NCBI RefSeq assembly: GCF_022965805.1
Contig: NC_133102.1
Span: 10,585,485 to 10,649,484 of the forward strand
Source of the DNA: Primulina eburnea
Lineage: Eukaryota; Streptophyta; Magnoliopsida; Lamiales; Gesneriaceae
Direction: 5' to 3'
Length of the DNA: 64,000 nucleotides
Under the pieces are notes generated by a model, which saw only the letters and a program-made list of their open reading frames with translations, did no database searches and was not told the DNA's origin. Position 1 is the first letter of the stretch, and each line of letters opens with the position of its first letter. Made by a program: the position numbers and the translations under genes. Below are positions 1 to 12,165 of the stretch, one piece after another.

Positions 1-2988
1 CCACTGAAAGACCAGAAGATATTTCAGAATAATAAGTTTCAATGTAAAGCATGTTCTCTTGGAAAACTTATTATAAGACCATCACCAGTCAAAATCCAAA
101 CTGAATCACCAATGTTTCTTGAACGTATTCAGGGTGATATTTGTGGACCAATCCATCCACCATGTGGACCATTCAGATACTTTATGGTATTGATTGATGC
201 CTCCAGCAGATGGTCACATGTATGTTTATTGTCAACTCGAAATGTTGCATTTGCAAGATTACTTGCTCAAATAATAAAATTGAGGAATCAGTTTCCCGAT
301 TATACAATCAAGAAAATTAGACTTGATAATGCTGGTGAATTTACTTCCCAGACTTTCAATGATTATTGTATGTCTATGGGAATCATTGTTGAGCATCCTG
401 TTGCTCATGTACATACACAGAATGGATTGGCTGAATCATTGATTAAACGTCTGCAAACTATTGCTAGACTAATGATTATGAAAACAAAGCTCCATATTTC
501 TATATGGGGACATTCAATTTTACATGCTGCTTCATTAATTCGCATCAGACCAAGTGCATATCATAAATACTCCCCATTGCAGCTTGCATTTGGTAAAGAA
601 CCAGACATTTCTCATCTGAGAATTTTTGGATGTATGGTGTATGTGCCTATTGCACCACCGCAACGAAAGAAAATGGGACATCAAAGAAAGGTTGGAATTT
701 ATATCGGTTATGATAGTCCATCAATCATTCGATATCTTGAACCTCAGACAGGAGATGTGTTCACAGCACGTTTTGCTGATTGTCATTTTAATGAGGAAAT
801 CTTCCCAATGTTAGGGGGAGAACAAAAACATACCGAAAAAAAAATTACATGGTATGTATCATCATTGTTACATCTGGATCCAAGAACAAAACAATGTGAA
901 AAAGATGTACAACAAATTGTGCACTTGCAAAGAATAGCAAATCAAATACCAGATGCATTTGCAGACACAAAAGGGGTAACTAAATCATATATACATGCTG
1001 CAAATGCCCCTGCTCGAATTGAAATTCCAAACAAACAAATGGAAGATACTCATGATGTCATTAAACGCCTGAAGCGTGGAAGGCCAGTCGGTTCCAAGGA
1101 TAAAAATCCTCGAAAAAGAAAATTCATAGAGAAACACGATGATCACAAAATAAAGAATGATGTTTCTGAAGAAACACATGATGATCACAAAATAGAGAAT
1201 GGTGTTCCTGAAGAAACACATGATGATGAAAATGTTCTGTCAGAACCACAAACTGACGAGAATCATGAAATCTCTATCAATTACATTAATACTGGAAAAA
1301 TATGGAACCGAAAAGATATAGATGAAATTGATGATATATTTTCTTATAATGTGGCAATCGACATCATAAATGATAATGAAGATCATGAACCAAAATCTTT
1401 TGGTGAATGTAAAAATCGACAGGACTGGATAAAATGGAAAGAAGCCATCCAGGTTGAATTGGATTCGCTAAATAAACGTAATGTTTTTGGACCTATAGTC
1501 CTTACACCTGAAGGTGTAAAACCTGTTGGATACAAATGGGTTTTTATTCGAAAGCGAAATGAGAAAAATGAAATAGTAAGATATAAAGCTCGACTTGTTG
1601 CACAAGGTTTTTCTCAAAGGCCTGGAATTGATTATGAAGAAAGGTATTCTCCTGTGATGGATGCAATTACGTTTCGGTATTTGATTAGCTTGGCGGTATC
1701 TGAAAATTTAGAAATGCGTCTTATGGATGTTGTTACAGCTTACTTATATGGATCACTTGATAGTAATATATATATGAAAATCACTGAAGGATTTAAGATG
1801 CCTGAAGCACAAAGTTCAAAACCCAGAGAATGTTATTCTGTGAAATTACAAAGATCCTTATATGGGTTAAAGCAATTAGGTCGAATGTGGTATAATCGAC
1901 TAAGTGATCACTTGATGAAAAAGAGATATGTAAATAATTCAATATGCCCTTGTGTTTTCATTAAGAAAACAACATCCGGATGCGTAATTATTGTTGTATA
2001 TGTTGATGATTTAAACATCATTGGAACGAATAAGGAAATTCAAGAAGTTGTGTTATACTTGAAGGAAGAATTTGAAATGAAGGATCTTGGAAAAATCAAG
2101 TATTGTCTGGGTTTACAAATTGAACAAAAAGAATGTGGAATGTTTGTTCACCAGAAAAATTATACAGAAAAGATCCTTAAACGTTTTAATATGGATAAAG
2201 CAAATCATTTAAGTACTTCAATGGTTGTTAGATCATTAAACATAGAAAAGGATCCATTCCGTCCATGTGAAGATGATGAAGATATTCTTGGTCCAGAAGT
2301 ACCATATCTAAGTGCTATCGGTGCCCTTATGTACCTTAAAAATTGTACAAGGCCTGATATATCTTTTGCCGTGAATCTGTTGGCAAGATTTAGCACATAT
2401 CCAACAAAGAGACACTGGAACGGAATTAAACATATATTCCGTTATCTACGAGGAACGACAGACTTGGGACTTTTGTATTCAAAAGATGCTAATCCAAGTA
2501 TAATTGGTTATGCTGATGCTGGATACTTATCTGATCCACACAAGGCACGTTCCCAAACTGGATATGTATTTACTCGTGGAGGCACTGCAATATCTTGGCG
2601 TTCACAGAAACAAACGCTCGTAACAACTTCATCAAATCATGCCGAGATTATTGCATTATATGAAGCAAGTCGTGAATGTGTGTGGTTAAAATCAATGACC
2701 CAACATATCCAAATTTCATGCGGATTATCATTCGATGAGAAGCCTGTGATATTATATGAAGATAATGCTGCATGTGTTGCTCAAATGAAAGAAGGATACA
2801 TAAAAAGCGACAGAACTAAACATATTCCTCCTAAGTTCTTCGCATTCACCAAGGAGCTTGAGAAGAATAAATGTATTGATGTTCGTCACATTCAATCAAG
2901 TGAAAACTCATCAGATCTCTTCACAAAGGCACTTCATACGTCAATATTCAGAAAGCACATATATAATATTGGGATGCGCAATCTATGA
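1..2988 (+). CDS. Ty1/copia retrotransposon Pol polyprotein, 5' end outside window
   Basis: The reading frame is open from base 1 (no start in the window) to the stop at 2986-2988. Before the first Met at 112 it encodes the end of the integrase zinc domain (CKAC). Integrase core follows, with Asp in LDNAGEF and Glu in NGLAES. An acidic linker (about 1130-1260) contains a short duplicated block HDDHKI/EETHDD. The copia reverse transcriptase follows, with KARLVAQGF and the catalytic YVDD near residue 630 counted from the Met at 112. The RNase H domain has GYADAGY, TSSNHAE, EDNAACV and a C-terminal DLFTKAL. The family function is cDNA synthesis and integration in virus-like particles. There is no stop or frameshift across about 2.9 kb, so the pol part is structurally intact; gag and protease lie outside. 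Downstream are a polypurine tract and an LTR in the right order. Confidence 0.95.
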   Translation, partial: PLKDQKIFQNNKFQCKACSLGKLIIRPSPVKIQTESPMFLERIQGDICGPIHPPCGPFRYFMVLIDASSRWSHVCLLSTRNVAFARLLAQIIKLRNQFPDYTIKKIRLDNAGEFTSQTFNDYCMSMGIIVEHPVAHVHTQNGLAESLIKRLQTIARLMIMKTKLHISIWGHSILHAASLIRIRPSAYHKYSPLQLAFGKEPDISHLRIFGCMVYVPIAPPQRKKMGHQRKVGIYIGYDSPSIIRYLEPQTGDVFTARFADCHFNEEIFPMLGGEQKHTEKKITWYVSSLLHLDPRTKQCEKDVQQIVHLQRIANQIPDAFADTKGVTKSYIHAANAPARIEIPNKQMEDTHDVIKRLKRGRPVGSKDKNPRKRKFIEKHDDHKIKNDVSEETHDDHKIENGVPEETHDDENVLSEPQTDENHEISINYINTGKIWNRKDIDEIDDIFSYNVAIDIINDNEDHEPKSFGECKNRQDWIKWKEAIQVELDSLNKRNVFGPIVLTPEGVKPVGYKWVFIRKRNEKNEIVRYKARLVAQGFSQRPGIDYEERYSPVMDAITFRYLISLAVSENLEMRLMDVVTAYLYGSLDSNIYMKITEGFKMPEAQSSKPRECYSVKLQRSLYGLKQLGRMWYNRLSDHLMKKRYVNNSICPCVFIKKTTSGCVIIVVYVDDLNIIGTNKEIQEVVLYLKEEFEMKDLGKIKYCLGLQIEQKECGMFVHQKNYTEKILKRFNMDKANHLSTSMVVRSLNIEKDPFRPCEDDEDILGPEVPYLSAIGALMYLKNCTRPDISFAVNLLARFSTYPTKRHWNGIKHIFRYLRGTTDLGLLYSKDANPSIIGYADAGYLSDPHKARSQTGYVFTRGGTAISWRSQKQTLVTTSSNHAEIIALYEASRECVWLKSMTQHIQISCGLSFDEKPVILYEDNAACVAQMKEGYIKSDRTKHIPPKFFAFTKELEKNKCIDVRHIQSSENSSDLFTKALHTSIFRKHIYNIGMRNL

Positions 2989-3161
2989 AATTTGTGAAGA
3001 ATTGTTCGTGTCAACATGAGGGGGAGTTTACGTGACTGCACTCTTTTTCCCTTACTATGGTTTTTATCCCAATGGGTTTTTCCTAGTAAGGTTTTTAACG
3101 AGGCAGTACAAAACACGTAATGAAGACATCATCGTATCATGATCATCATAACAAGGGGGAG
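2989..3161 (+). other. copia 3' untranslated region with polypurine tract
   Basis: Non-coding spacer between the pol stop and the LTR. It ends in the purine run AAGGGGGAG (about 3153-3161), which primes plus-strand synthesis, directly before the LTR TG. A second purine stretch, GAGGGGGAG, lies near 3019-3027. Confidence 0.8.
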
Positions 3162-3435
3162 TGTTGAAATAATATATTTTAATATGGAAAAAGTAATAGT
3201 TGAATATTTGAATGTTGAAAATAAGAGTTGTAAAGTTAGAAATTTGTGTGTGATGATGTAGGTAATGATGTATTTTATTTTTGGATTATGTGTAATGAAA
3301 CTCTATAAATAGATCTCTCATTTGTGAAGAAAATCACAATTGAGTAGAGAGAAAATATTATAAAGTGTGTAGTTTGATAAATTTTGAGAATTTGAGATTT
3401 TACTTTTTTCCATAAATTTTTACTTTTTCACAACA
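3162..3435 (+). repeat. 3' LTR of the copia element (274 bp)
   Basis: Begins TGTTG and ends CAACA, a 5-bp terminal inverted repeat, directly after the polypurine tract. It contains a TATA-like CTATAAATAG near 3302. The right edge is confirmed by the paralogous segment at 44836, which continues with the same bases (ataatcattaaat) without an LTR. The 5' LTR lies outside the window, so the left target duplication cannot be checked. Confidence 0.9.
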
Positions 3436-3628
3436 ATAATCATTAAATCTAATTTTTCAACGTTCAATTATTGATTATTCTATTCCATGCACTCTCGATT
3501 ATGTCCATAAATAGGTAGAATATTGTGTACACTCGGTTAATTATTTAATTAAATCCAAGAGTCGAGATTTTAATGGATGACAACTCACTCCATTTTCCCT
3601 CTAAAATATATATTCTTATTTGTTTTTC

Positions 3629-4300
3629 CACAAAAATTATTGGAAAAACAAAATTTTCAATTTTTTTTTCATATTTAAGTCATTCAAAAAATAGTTCTAC
3701 ATTCCCCAATAAGTAGTAAATATATGTATATTTGTAAAACAAAGAAAAATACAACTAAATATAAAAAAGTAAATATATATTTAGGACAAGCTAAAAAAAT
3801 GAAAAAACTTATATAATTGAGACAGATGATTATTTATTATTTAATATTAATTGTTTTGTAAAGTCAAACATGCAGTTATTAAAAAAAATTGAGCAGAAGT
3901 TCAGAAAATACTAAGTTTTTACTTTTTGGGAACTATTTTTAGCATAAAAGAAAAATCACTGAACATCATATTTTCTTAAAATATGAATATATTGTTGCTC
4001 GATTTAGTTGAATTTCATTGCTGCTTTTTGTCATAGAGAGTTTTATTGGTACCACAAGTTCTTTTAGAGATTGGTGGATTAGTTTGATCAGTACTCGTTC
4101 TGTTGTGGATATTGAGTTTGCAGCAGTCATTTTTTGTGGTGAATTTGGCTTAACAAGAACCAAGCCGGGCTAGTATTTTAAAATCTAGAATCATTTAATA
4201 TTTTAAATTGATCTAATCGAGCTAATATCAAAATTTACATATAAATTTTTTTAAAAAAATTTGGGACACCCGGACTATACCACGAGTTTGGCTCCGCCCG
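3629..4300. other. AT-rich segment, no gene seen
   Basis: Sequence absent from duplication copy 2 and lying upstream of the LINE tail. It has poly-A and poly-T runs and no convincing coding frame. Part of it may be LINE or another insertion, or a deletion in copy 2. Confidence 0.4.
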
Positions 4301-4301
4301 T

Positions 4302-4960
4302 GAGTTAAGAACGATGTTGTTTGGAACGCAAAACACAAATCTGCAGCATTGATCTTCCAATCTGTCATGCACAATTTGTCTTCAATGGAACACGAATCAT
4401 CGGGGGGATGCTATGTCAACTTTTTTTGCATGGATTGAACCTCATTCCTAGATGGAGCAAGCCACCAATCGAATGTAATGTAGATGCTCCCATTTTTTAT
4501 AACCCTCCTCGTATAGGCTTTGGTTGTTTAGTTCGTGATTCTCTAGGGCTTGTTGTGGCTGCTATCTATGGTAGTGTCCCAGGTACTTTGAATTCGATCA
4601 TGACCAAAGTTTGGAGCATTCGGGAGGCACTTAGTTGGTTAAAGGATCTAAATTTCTGGAATATCATAGTCGAGTTCGATGTACTTTTGGTTGTCAGAAG
4701 GTCTCATGGAGGATTATCTTGATGCCTCTTGTTTGGGGTTGATTTTAGAGGGTTGTAGGTTCCTACTTCGGAGCTGCCTTCTTGTTCTTTTGTTTTTGCT
4801 CGTAGATCAGCGAACCAAGCGGCTCATGCTTTAGCAAAAGCGGGTGGTTCTATGTCTGGTTGTGGAGGCCTGTTTTTTTCCTCCGCCTTCTCTTATTTAT
4901 GATGTGATTTCTTACTATGTTTGGTAATAAATTGGCTTCATTTAAAAAAAAAAAAAACTG
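4302..4960 (+). pseudogene. LINE (non-LTR retrotransposon) 3' end, RNase H domain remnant
   Basis: Reads as the last part of a plant L1-type LINE ORF2. A frame around 4441-4722 contains the RNase H-like stretch CNVDAP ... GFGCLVRDSLG. Further on, near 4801-4860, another frame gives RRSANQAAHALAKAGGS, the usual C-terminal RNase H motif of plant LINEs. The two are separated by stops and frameshifts, so the ORF is broken. The fragment ends with a poly-A run at about 4945-4958, as expected for a 5'-truncated LINE insertion. It is missing from duplication copy 2. I could not identify a clean target duplication. Confidence 0.8.
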
Positions 4961-5035
4961 AGTTTTGTCAACGGTTTAGTAATTGATCGTAATTAGTTAT
5001 AATTGGCTATCGATTCATGTATGGTGGACTATATA

Positions 5036-5044
5036 GTTATATAT

Positions 5045-5091
<47 letters not shown>
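5036..5091. repeat. (AT)n microsatellite
   Basis: An almost pure run of alternating A and T with one short interruption near 5056. Confidence 0.95.
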
Positions 5092-5095
<4 letters not shown>

Positions 5096-6093
5096 CCACC
5101 AACTATGTAAACTTCTATATCTATCAATGAGGTGACACTCACCTTTTGGATATATAATTTTGATTTGCTATATCATAGCTAATAGGCGAGTGTCGCCTCA
5201 TTGGTGGGCACGAAACTGGTCACGATTGGTGGAATTCGTAACAAAACTATATATGTGTGTATGTAATTGTTAATCTGTTATATATTTTAAAGTATGAGTA
5301 AATTTTCTTTAAATCTTCACATCTAAATTAAGTTTGCATTCAGTCTGTGTCAGATAAAATATGTTTGCACTTCATGATCCACAAATGAATATTTTTGCAC
5401 TCCTTTCACCCACATGTTTTTTCTCAGCTTAAAATCGATACAAAACAGTAAAATTATGGTACTAATATATGATATTTGAGTACCATGTATTTCATATCCG
5501 ATATTGATATATTATTTATGAGTACTCAAACATGTGTAACAAGTATTTGTATTAATGATACATTTGAATTTTTGGATATAAATTGTATTTCTAAAATAAT
5601 TTATACTCATGTGATACATATCAGTATCATATTTTCAATATTTTGTGCTGATTTTCATACGCGAAATACACGTGAGTTCAAAGAGTTCATAAATATTTTT
5701 TGTGGATCAGAGTGTACAAACATACATACTTCTTTTTTAATATAGAAATTGAATAAAAAATTAAGCTTATAATATTTGTGCAAATATTAGAATTTTTATA
5801 ATTTTTCTGATAATTTTTTTATAGAAAAAAAATGCAAAATTAAATTTAAAATATTTGTACAAGTATTAGAATTTCTAAGTAAAAGTCGTAACATGTGAAC
5901 GTCACCACGATTACAAATATGTGATCGATAATTGATAATAAGCATCCACTCAATAGCATGTGCCACTTCAATGATAAAGACTTTGAAACCAATTAGCCGC
6001 CGCTTATATGTAAAGTAAAAGGGCATGTGAAAATGATAGTACTATTTGTAGTTTACATATTGTCAACTTTTATTTATTATGATTTGTTATAAC

Positions 6094-6606
6094 TGAAAGT
6101 ATTTGTTTCACATTATGGTAAAGATTGTGTATATCATGTAAATATTATCTCAAATGTTATAACATCTTGTGACAACATGTAGTAGAATAATATAACACAA
6201 ATAATTAAAATAACACAAATATATTTATGCACAAGTAAACACGCATGTGCGATAACTCAGAGCAAAATAATCACTATAAAAAAAATCGAGTTTACAAAAC
6301 CTATACTAGTAAAAGAATGAAAAACTATCTTTCATAACAAGTCAATCAAGTAAATTGCATCCTAAAATCTCAACACAAAAATAATAAAAACACAAGAATG
6401 CAAATTTGTGTAGCCGAAATTCAGAGCAACAAAACTATTATGTAATCAACACTATGTACGCGTGTTGTCTTCAAATGTCTCCAACACGTCACGACAAGAC
6501 AGTGAAACAACGATGTTTCGTCTTTGCGAGTTCTTCAGAAAATTCTCTCGTGGATTTCTTGTCTCGTTTCTCTGGCAACTTCGACTCTTATGCAGTAGTT
6601 ATTCTT

Positions 6607-6679
<73 letters not shown>

Positions 6680-6905
6680 CACACACACACTTGTGGTGAT
6701 CTTGATATACCTGAATAAATTCTTACAAAATAAGAAAAATAGTCTTTCACTAAGAATTTTTTCCCCCAAATAATAAAAATCAAATCTAGAGTTTAAAAAA
6801 CTCAATATTCTAGAAAGGAAAAATTCTTAAGCAAAATCTTATCAAAATGAAAGAATTTAGGAGATAAATTTGTGTCTTGTAAGGCAATGCACATTTCCTT
6901 TTAAA
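6094..6905 (-). repeat. 3' LTR of an old minus-strand copia-like element
   Basis: Begins TGAAAGTATTTG at 6094, the same start as the LTR at 11892 that follows a primer-binding site, so the pair defines one element read on the minus strand. Similarity to the second LTR (11892-12165 plus 24791-25265) continues to about 6905. The right edge is not sharp and no target duplication could be fixed. A long TA/CA microsatellite has expanded inside it. The same LTR is present in duplication copy 2 at 45414-46140, so insertion predates the duplication. Confidence 0.65.
6608..6691. repeat. compound (TA)n(AC)n microsatellite
   Basis: About 60 bp of TA followed by about 20 bp of AC, inside the old LTR. 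Duplication copy 2 lacks this expansion at the matching place (near 45931). Confidence 0.95.
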
Positions 6906-6989
6906 TCTATTTGCTCTCCTTGAATTTGAAAACATATTTCCCTGAATTTGACCACGTTATCTCTGGTGTTGTTAGCAGTGTTGATAACA

Positions 6990-7960
6990 CGAGGCAAAAT
7001 AGTTCATCAACCAAATTTAATCAGAACATTAAAAAAAGAAAAAGAAAAAGCTAACACCTTAATTAAATAATTTAAAAAAAAAAACTAACCATAATTACAA
7101 CTTAAGGAATAATAAAATATCAATGATCATTTTCCTCTTTCTTCAGTATCATCTGCTTCAGTTTGTTCATGAGTACCAAAGATTCAAACCTCTGAAGTTT
7201 GTGCATTGTTATCTCCCTCTGTTTGTCCAGAATAAACACCATGTCCAATAAAAACCTGTAATGAGCCACTTGAGTTCATAGTGAACGATCAATTCTTTGG
7301 CATAAAGATTTGATTAAGTGAAAATTCAGTATGGGCTTGTAAAACGGTAAGGGTAAATGGGATATAATAAGAGGTTGAGTATGTGTTCCTAACATCTGGG
7401 ACACAACACTGGATTCTGACCGAAGAATATCTAGCTTCCGATTTCCTTTGAAGAGGTACTTGTGAGGGTAGGACTAGTATTTTCCTTGCCATAAAATTCA
7501 TAATTAGTGTCCTCTGAATCATCACCAGAGGTGTACTCTGGGTCAGCCATTCACGGTATAGTAGATGATTCGCTCTTGTGGCGAAATCTTTTGGGAGGAG
7601 TGTAATCAAGATTGTATCCTACCTAAAATTTTTATCGAAGGAATTGACGCAGTGGAGGAAACTTCTAGTTCACTAAGAAAAATTGGGTAAATTTTTAACA
7701 TCAATCTCATTCTTGAGTTCACCTGGAGCAATAGATTCAAGTGGAGTATACATCTCCGGTGCAAGAAAAATTTCCATGGCCGATGTATGGGTCTCCCTTT
7801 CTGTTATTGTCATACTAAGGGCAACATCTAATTTATAACCCATCTCACTTTGAATATTGCGAGATTTAAAACTCTTTTTTGCTATTGTTGAATTTGGAAA
7901 GAGTGAGAATATTCAAGAATCTGCGCAGAGAGTTAATAAGAATGTAAGAAATATTTGAGC
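6990..7960 (-). pseudogene. env-like accessory ORF remnant of the old LTR element
   Basis: On the minus strand several broken frames read as a protein just upstream of the 3' LTR. They include an acidic stretch MADPEYTSGDDSEDTNYEF (about 7470-7550) and VPDVRNTYSTS...IPFTLTVLQAHTEFSLNQIF (about 7300-7400). In duplication copy 2 (46318-46975) the same region adds FGKMIFKNVLQFVDG, a phrase that resembles the 'envelope-like' / putative plant transposon proteins found downstream of pol in SIRE-type copia elements. That family link is from memory and is an inference. Stops and frameshifts interrupt all copies, so it is not functional. Confidence 0.4.
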
Positions 7961-8333
7961 GAATAATACATAGAAGAATATTGATATGTGAAAACTAATA
8001 GTCAAGTTGTAAACAACAGTTTGTTCAACGATAACAAAAATTCGCACAAGAGTGGCCTATTAGCCCTTCATCTCCTAACAGATCGCCCAGAACTCATCAA
8101 AGGTAACAAAAAGTTAACGGGTGAAATTTTAAAATTTTAGAAAAATATCGGTACAATTAAGGAAATAATCTAGCATAATAGATTTCCGAAATAATTTTCA
8201 AATTTAAACTTCACGTTTGCTTAACTCTATTAAACCATCAGAGATCATAAACATTTGATTTTTCTTCTGCAAATATGGTTTTTCACCTAATGTTTCTTGT
8301 TGAAAACTTGTAACTCTCTGAGCAGAAAAGTTT
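7961..8333. other. internal debris of the old element, no gene seen
   Basis: Intervening sequence between the env-like remnant and the solo LTR. No reading frame or motif recognised. The last five bases (agttt, 8329-8333) are the left target duplication of the solo LTR. Confidence 0.5.
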
Positions 8334-11300
8334 TGTAAAGGCCCTGAAAACTGCTTGCTTGAAAATTTTGCGGAAAATTAAAATTTTTCTTTTTAAAAGA
8401 AACTTAAACGGCCTCATTCATAAAATCAACTGATGAATCAAGTTCAATGTTTAAAATAATAGCAGCGGAAGAAAAATAAAGTTTTGCCAACAATAACAAT
8501 TTGAAAATTATCTAATGACTGATAAAAATTGTTTGCGAAAGAAAATAACAACTGCTGCACTGAGGTCCTCGGGTGCCACTACTGCCGACCCAAGCTGGCT
8601 CACTGGTCCCCGCCCTCGGCCCTGACCTCATCAGTACCTACAACAATCAAGTCTAGTGAGCCTAAAGACTCATCATGCATATATCGCAGGTAACGAGTAA
8701 AATCTGAGTAAAAATATGCATGGGGTAAAATATCATGTCATGAGGCATACTGAAAATAATCTGTACTGAGCAATTATAATACGTGCATAACTGAACTGAT
8801 AATCACAGTAAAAATATTTGCTCCTTGGAGCCTGTACTGAAATAACTGATAAAATTTTCTGTTGAGATTATGTTTTACGCATGTGGCCACTGCACTAAGC
8901 TGAACTGATCGGTAACTGACTACCGGGGAGCCTGGAACTGAGCTGGCGGTCACTGAAGACCCGATGGTACCATCCTGAACTGATCGGTCACTGGCGACCG
9001 GGTGGTACCAACCTGAACTGAGCGGTCACTGGCGACCGTATAAATAATGCTCCCACATAGTGAATGCACCACAAGCCATATCGCATAAATCTCAAAAATA
9101 ATCATTTTCTGTTTTCATGCACGTAAAATAATTAACTGACGATAATGAAAATATCCTGAAATTTTACCAACTGGAATGGATCGTCCCCAGGCTCGCTGCG
9201 ACCTAAATATACCATAAAATATGCAATAGATTTTACTTGGATGAATGATGCACTAAAGTTTGAAAATTTTGACAATTGCTCTTAACGACTCCGTATTTTA
9301 ATCATGACTCCGAACCAACCCGAACCAACTCTGAACCGTCATCACGTCATGATTAAAATACGCTAAACATACTGAAATTATGCTCCTAAAATGATGAGGG
9401 TCGAATTCATGGGAAACGGAGGCCAAAACGTGAAACGCTCTTTCGAGAGTCAATTTGGCACGTCGCACCGTAAATTCTCGTTTGACCTCAAAAATGATCC
9501 GAATGACGAACGGTCAAAAACATGACCTTCCTAACTCAATGAGGCATTGTCCAGTCCAAGGCCATGGGCTAAAAGCCAACCGAGAACTCAAACGAGCCTT
9601 CTAAACGTCACAGCAACCTGCTGTCAAATTCCAGCAGCTGTGCAAGTGCGTTGCTTGCGTCGTTTTCGAGTCCGCCGGCCATTGGGGCTTGCACCACCGA
9701 CCAGGGACCCTTACCAACATCCCAAGGAAGGGTTTGAACCATGGCTAAGGGCACAAGACCAACCACAATTCGAACCACACCATGAGAGACCCGAAACTCC
9801 CACCCGAGCGCACCAAAATCTGCACTGTGATGCATTGGTTAGCTTGCTGTCATTCATCATTCCAATGGCCATTTGATTGACCAAGGTTCGATCTAGACAT
9901 CAAGGGGTGTGGTGTGAATCAGGGCTAAGGGCCAGAGGCCAACCAAGATCCACCCAACCTCATAAAAATCGAAACCACTCACACAAAGGAAAACAGAAAA
10001 GCGCCGAGGAACACTTGTGTTGCTTCTGTCCAAACGACCTGGGACATGGCTCAAGCCACTTAGGGCCGACTTGACCACGTCCTATGCTTGCTAGGGAAGG
10101 TCCTAGCCATGGCTACTGGCCTTAGGCCAGCCATGACTCGAAATCTAACCCAAACAAGCCGAGACCCACAAGCTGTCAAAAACCGAAGGGGCGAGAAGGG
10201 GAGGGGCTGTTGTGATGTTTTTATTTAAAACCGAGGAGCCATGGACCAAGCCACCAAAAGGGCGACTTAGTCACGTCTTAGACGTGCTAGGGGAGTGATC
10301 CAACCATGGCTATGAGCCCTAGGGTAGCCAAGATCAGATCGCTTCCCTTTGACATCACAACAGCAGAATTGCAACTCAAAAATGGCGCCGAGGAAAGCTG
10401 CTGTCAATCACGATTTCTGTCATGCATGGGAACTGAAATACTGAACCAAAGTGGTCCTAATCCATCCTAGAACATGTCTAGATGTAGCCTTGGGAGCCTG
10501 GAGCCGAGCCAATCACCTGAATTCACAAGACAAGCGAAACCGTGAACTGCACATGAAACTAAAAGAATATTCTGCACCTTGAAATTTTTGAAAACACTTG
10601 GTAGATTTCGGTTTTGCTATGAAGTGATGATCATGAATTGTTAAAAATATGCTAATAGGACTTGATTGAGGTTTAGAAAAAGTATAGACATGCCTGGTTC
10701 GTTTTTTGAATGAAAAACGAATTAATGACGACGACGCGGCACGAAGGGGTGGAGCGCTTTCTCTTGATTCCCTTGGCTCTCGATTTTTCTTGCCTATTGT
10801 TCTAGCTATTCCTCACGGTTCTAGATCTGAAAGGGGCTGCTGCTCTCGAAATTAGGGAGAGGGGAGAAGGTGGTTATGGGAGTGAGGAGGATAGGTGCAA
10901 GATATTAGGATCTTATCAAGGCCAAGTCTCCAACAAATTTTTGAGTTTGAAATGATGTTGATATCAAATCTTTTTGGATGGGTCTAGAAAGAAGATGGCC
11001 GATTATTCCCATGCTAAACTAGACTAGGATCATGCTAATTAATTAATAAAATGTGCTCCCAAAAATCCTAGACTTAAATTACTAATTAAATTCAAAGATG
11101 AGATGAGATGGTGCTAAGGCAAATAATTGTTTAAACAATCAAGGTGGCCGAAAATTTTTAGGATAAATGGGGAGGAAAAATATTTTCTTAAACCTTGCAC
11201 TTTAAATCTCTAGCGTTTAATTTACCCAATAAATATTTTATGGAATTAAGAAACTAATTATGTAACTTATTTACTATTCTATCTCAACTTAATTGGATAA

Positions 11301-11574
11301 TCCCATAAACTTTATTTTACACTAGAATCACATATTAATTAGCTTAAATAAATTCTAGTAATAATTCCAAATTATTAAATTTATCTCTATGCTCCAACTC
11401 CGGTCCGGCCTCACTGAATTTACTGAAAAGCTGAAAATCAAGCTACTGAACTGAAATAATAAAATAATTAACTTCAAAGAAATGCATTAAAATAAACATG
11501 CACTGAAGTCAATTAAATTTTAAAATAATAGAATTATGCATGGCTTATATGTAGACTGATTTACGGGTTCTACA
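8334..11574. repeat. solo LTR, about 3.2 kb, with 5-bp target duplication
   Basis: Begins TGTAAAGGCC at 8334 and ends GGGTTCTACA at 11574. It is bounded by agttt on both sides (8329-8333 and 11575-11579). No primer site, polypurine tract or pol sequence occurs inside, so it is a solo LTR. The centre (about 9300-10750) is GC-richer than its surroundings and contains several diverged repeats around 'ccatggctaagggc' (near 9736, 10106 and 10302). A repeated 'gatcggtcactggcgaccg' block occurs at 8900-9040. Size and ends suggest a Ty3/gypsy LTR. The orientation is uncertain: read on the minus strand the start TGTAGAACCC also fits. Open frames on both strands at 9547-10078 have no recognisable protein. 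Confidence 0.75.
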
Positions 11575-11891
11575 AGTTTCATAACTTATGTTTGTGCATA
11601 ACTTAACTATGCCTAAAAACAAAATGAAACATAATAGAAATATGATAAAGTGCAAATGATGTGGTCAGAAATGAGGTATTTTAAGTGATGTTGACAATAT
11701 CTTCTGATAGTACTTCCAATTTTTTTTTAAAAAAATCTTATTTTGACGTTCCAAAGAGCGTAGTTGGATCAATCCAATATAAGTGACCGTTATAGTATTG
11801 GTAAGTGGACACGTCCAGTGAATTTTACCTTTAAAACAAAAATAAACCAGAATATCACTAAGTAACATCACGAGTTGACTCTGATACCAAG
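11575..11891 (-). other. 5' leader and primer-binding site of the old element
   Basis: The minus strand reads LTR end, then CTTGGTATCAGAGTCAACTC (about 11872-11891), a tRNA-Met type primer site. The leader further left resembles the leader of the younger copia at 16560-16636 ('aaaataaaaaccagaat...'), which supports a family relationship. This fixes the old element's orientation and the LTR edge at 11892. Confidence 0.7.
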
Positions 11892-12165
11892 TGAAAGTAT
11901 TTTGTTTAACATAATGGTAAGGATTGTGGGTGTCAAATAAGTGTTGTCTTGGCTATTGTAAGATCTTTGTGACAAGATGCAACGAAATAATATAACACAC
12001 AAATAATTAAAAAATTGCAAATAGATATATATGCACAAGTAAACACTCTCATGTGATGCATGATTACAACATAATCACTAGAAAAGAAATCGAGTTTACA
12101 AAACCAATAATAGTGAAGGAATGAAAAATTATATTCCTTAACAAGTCAATGAAGTAAATTGTATC
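11892..12165 (-). repeat. 5' LTR of the old element, first part
   Basis: Starts TGAAAGTATTTTG like the LTR at 6094 and aligns with 6094-6364. It is then split by insertion of the copia derivative at 12166. The five bases before the break (gtatc, 12161-12165) are the target duplication and recur at 24791. Confidence 0.75.

Noticed and set aside
6406..6805. Frames with long Tyr-Ile or Cys-Val runs on both strands
   Set aside because: They are translations of the (TA)n(AC)n microsatellite.
9547..10078. Possible small genes on both strands in a GC-rich block
   Set aside because: Inside a solo LTR, overlapping on both strands, no recognised domain; GC-rich DNA has few stops.
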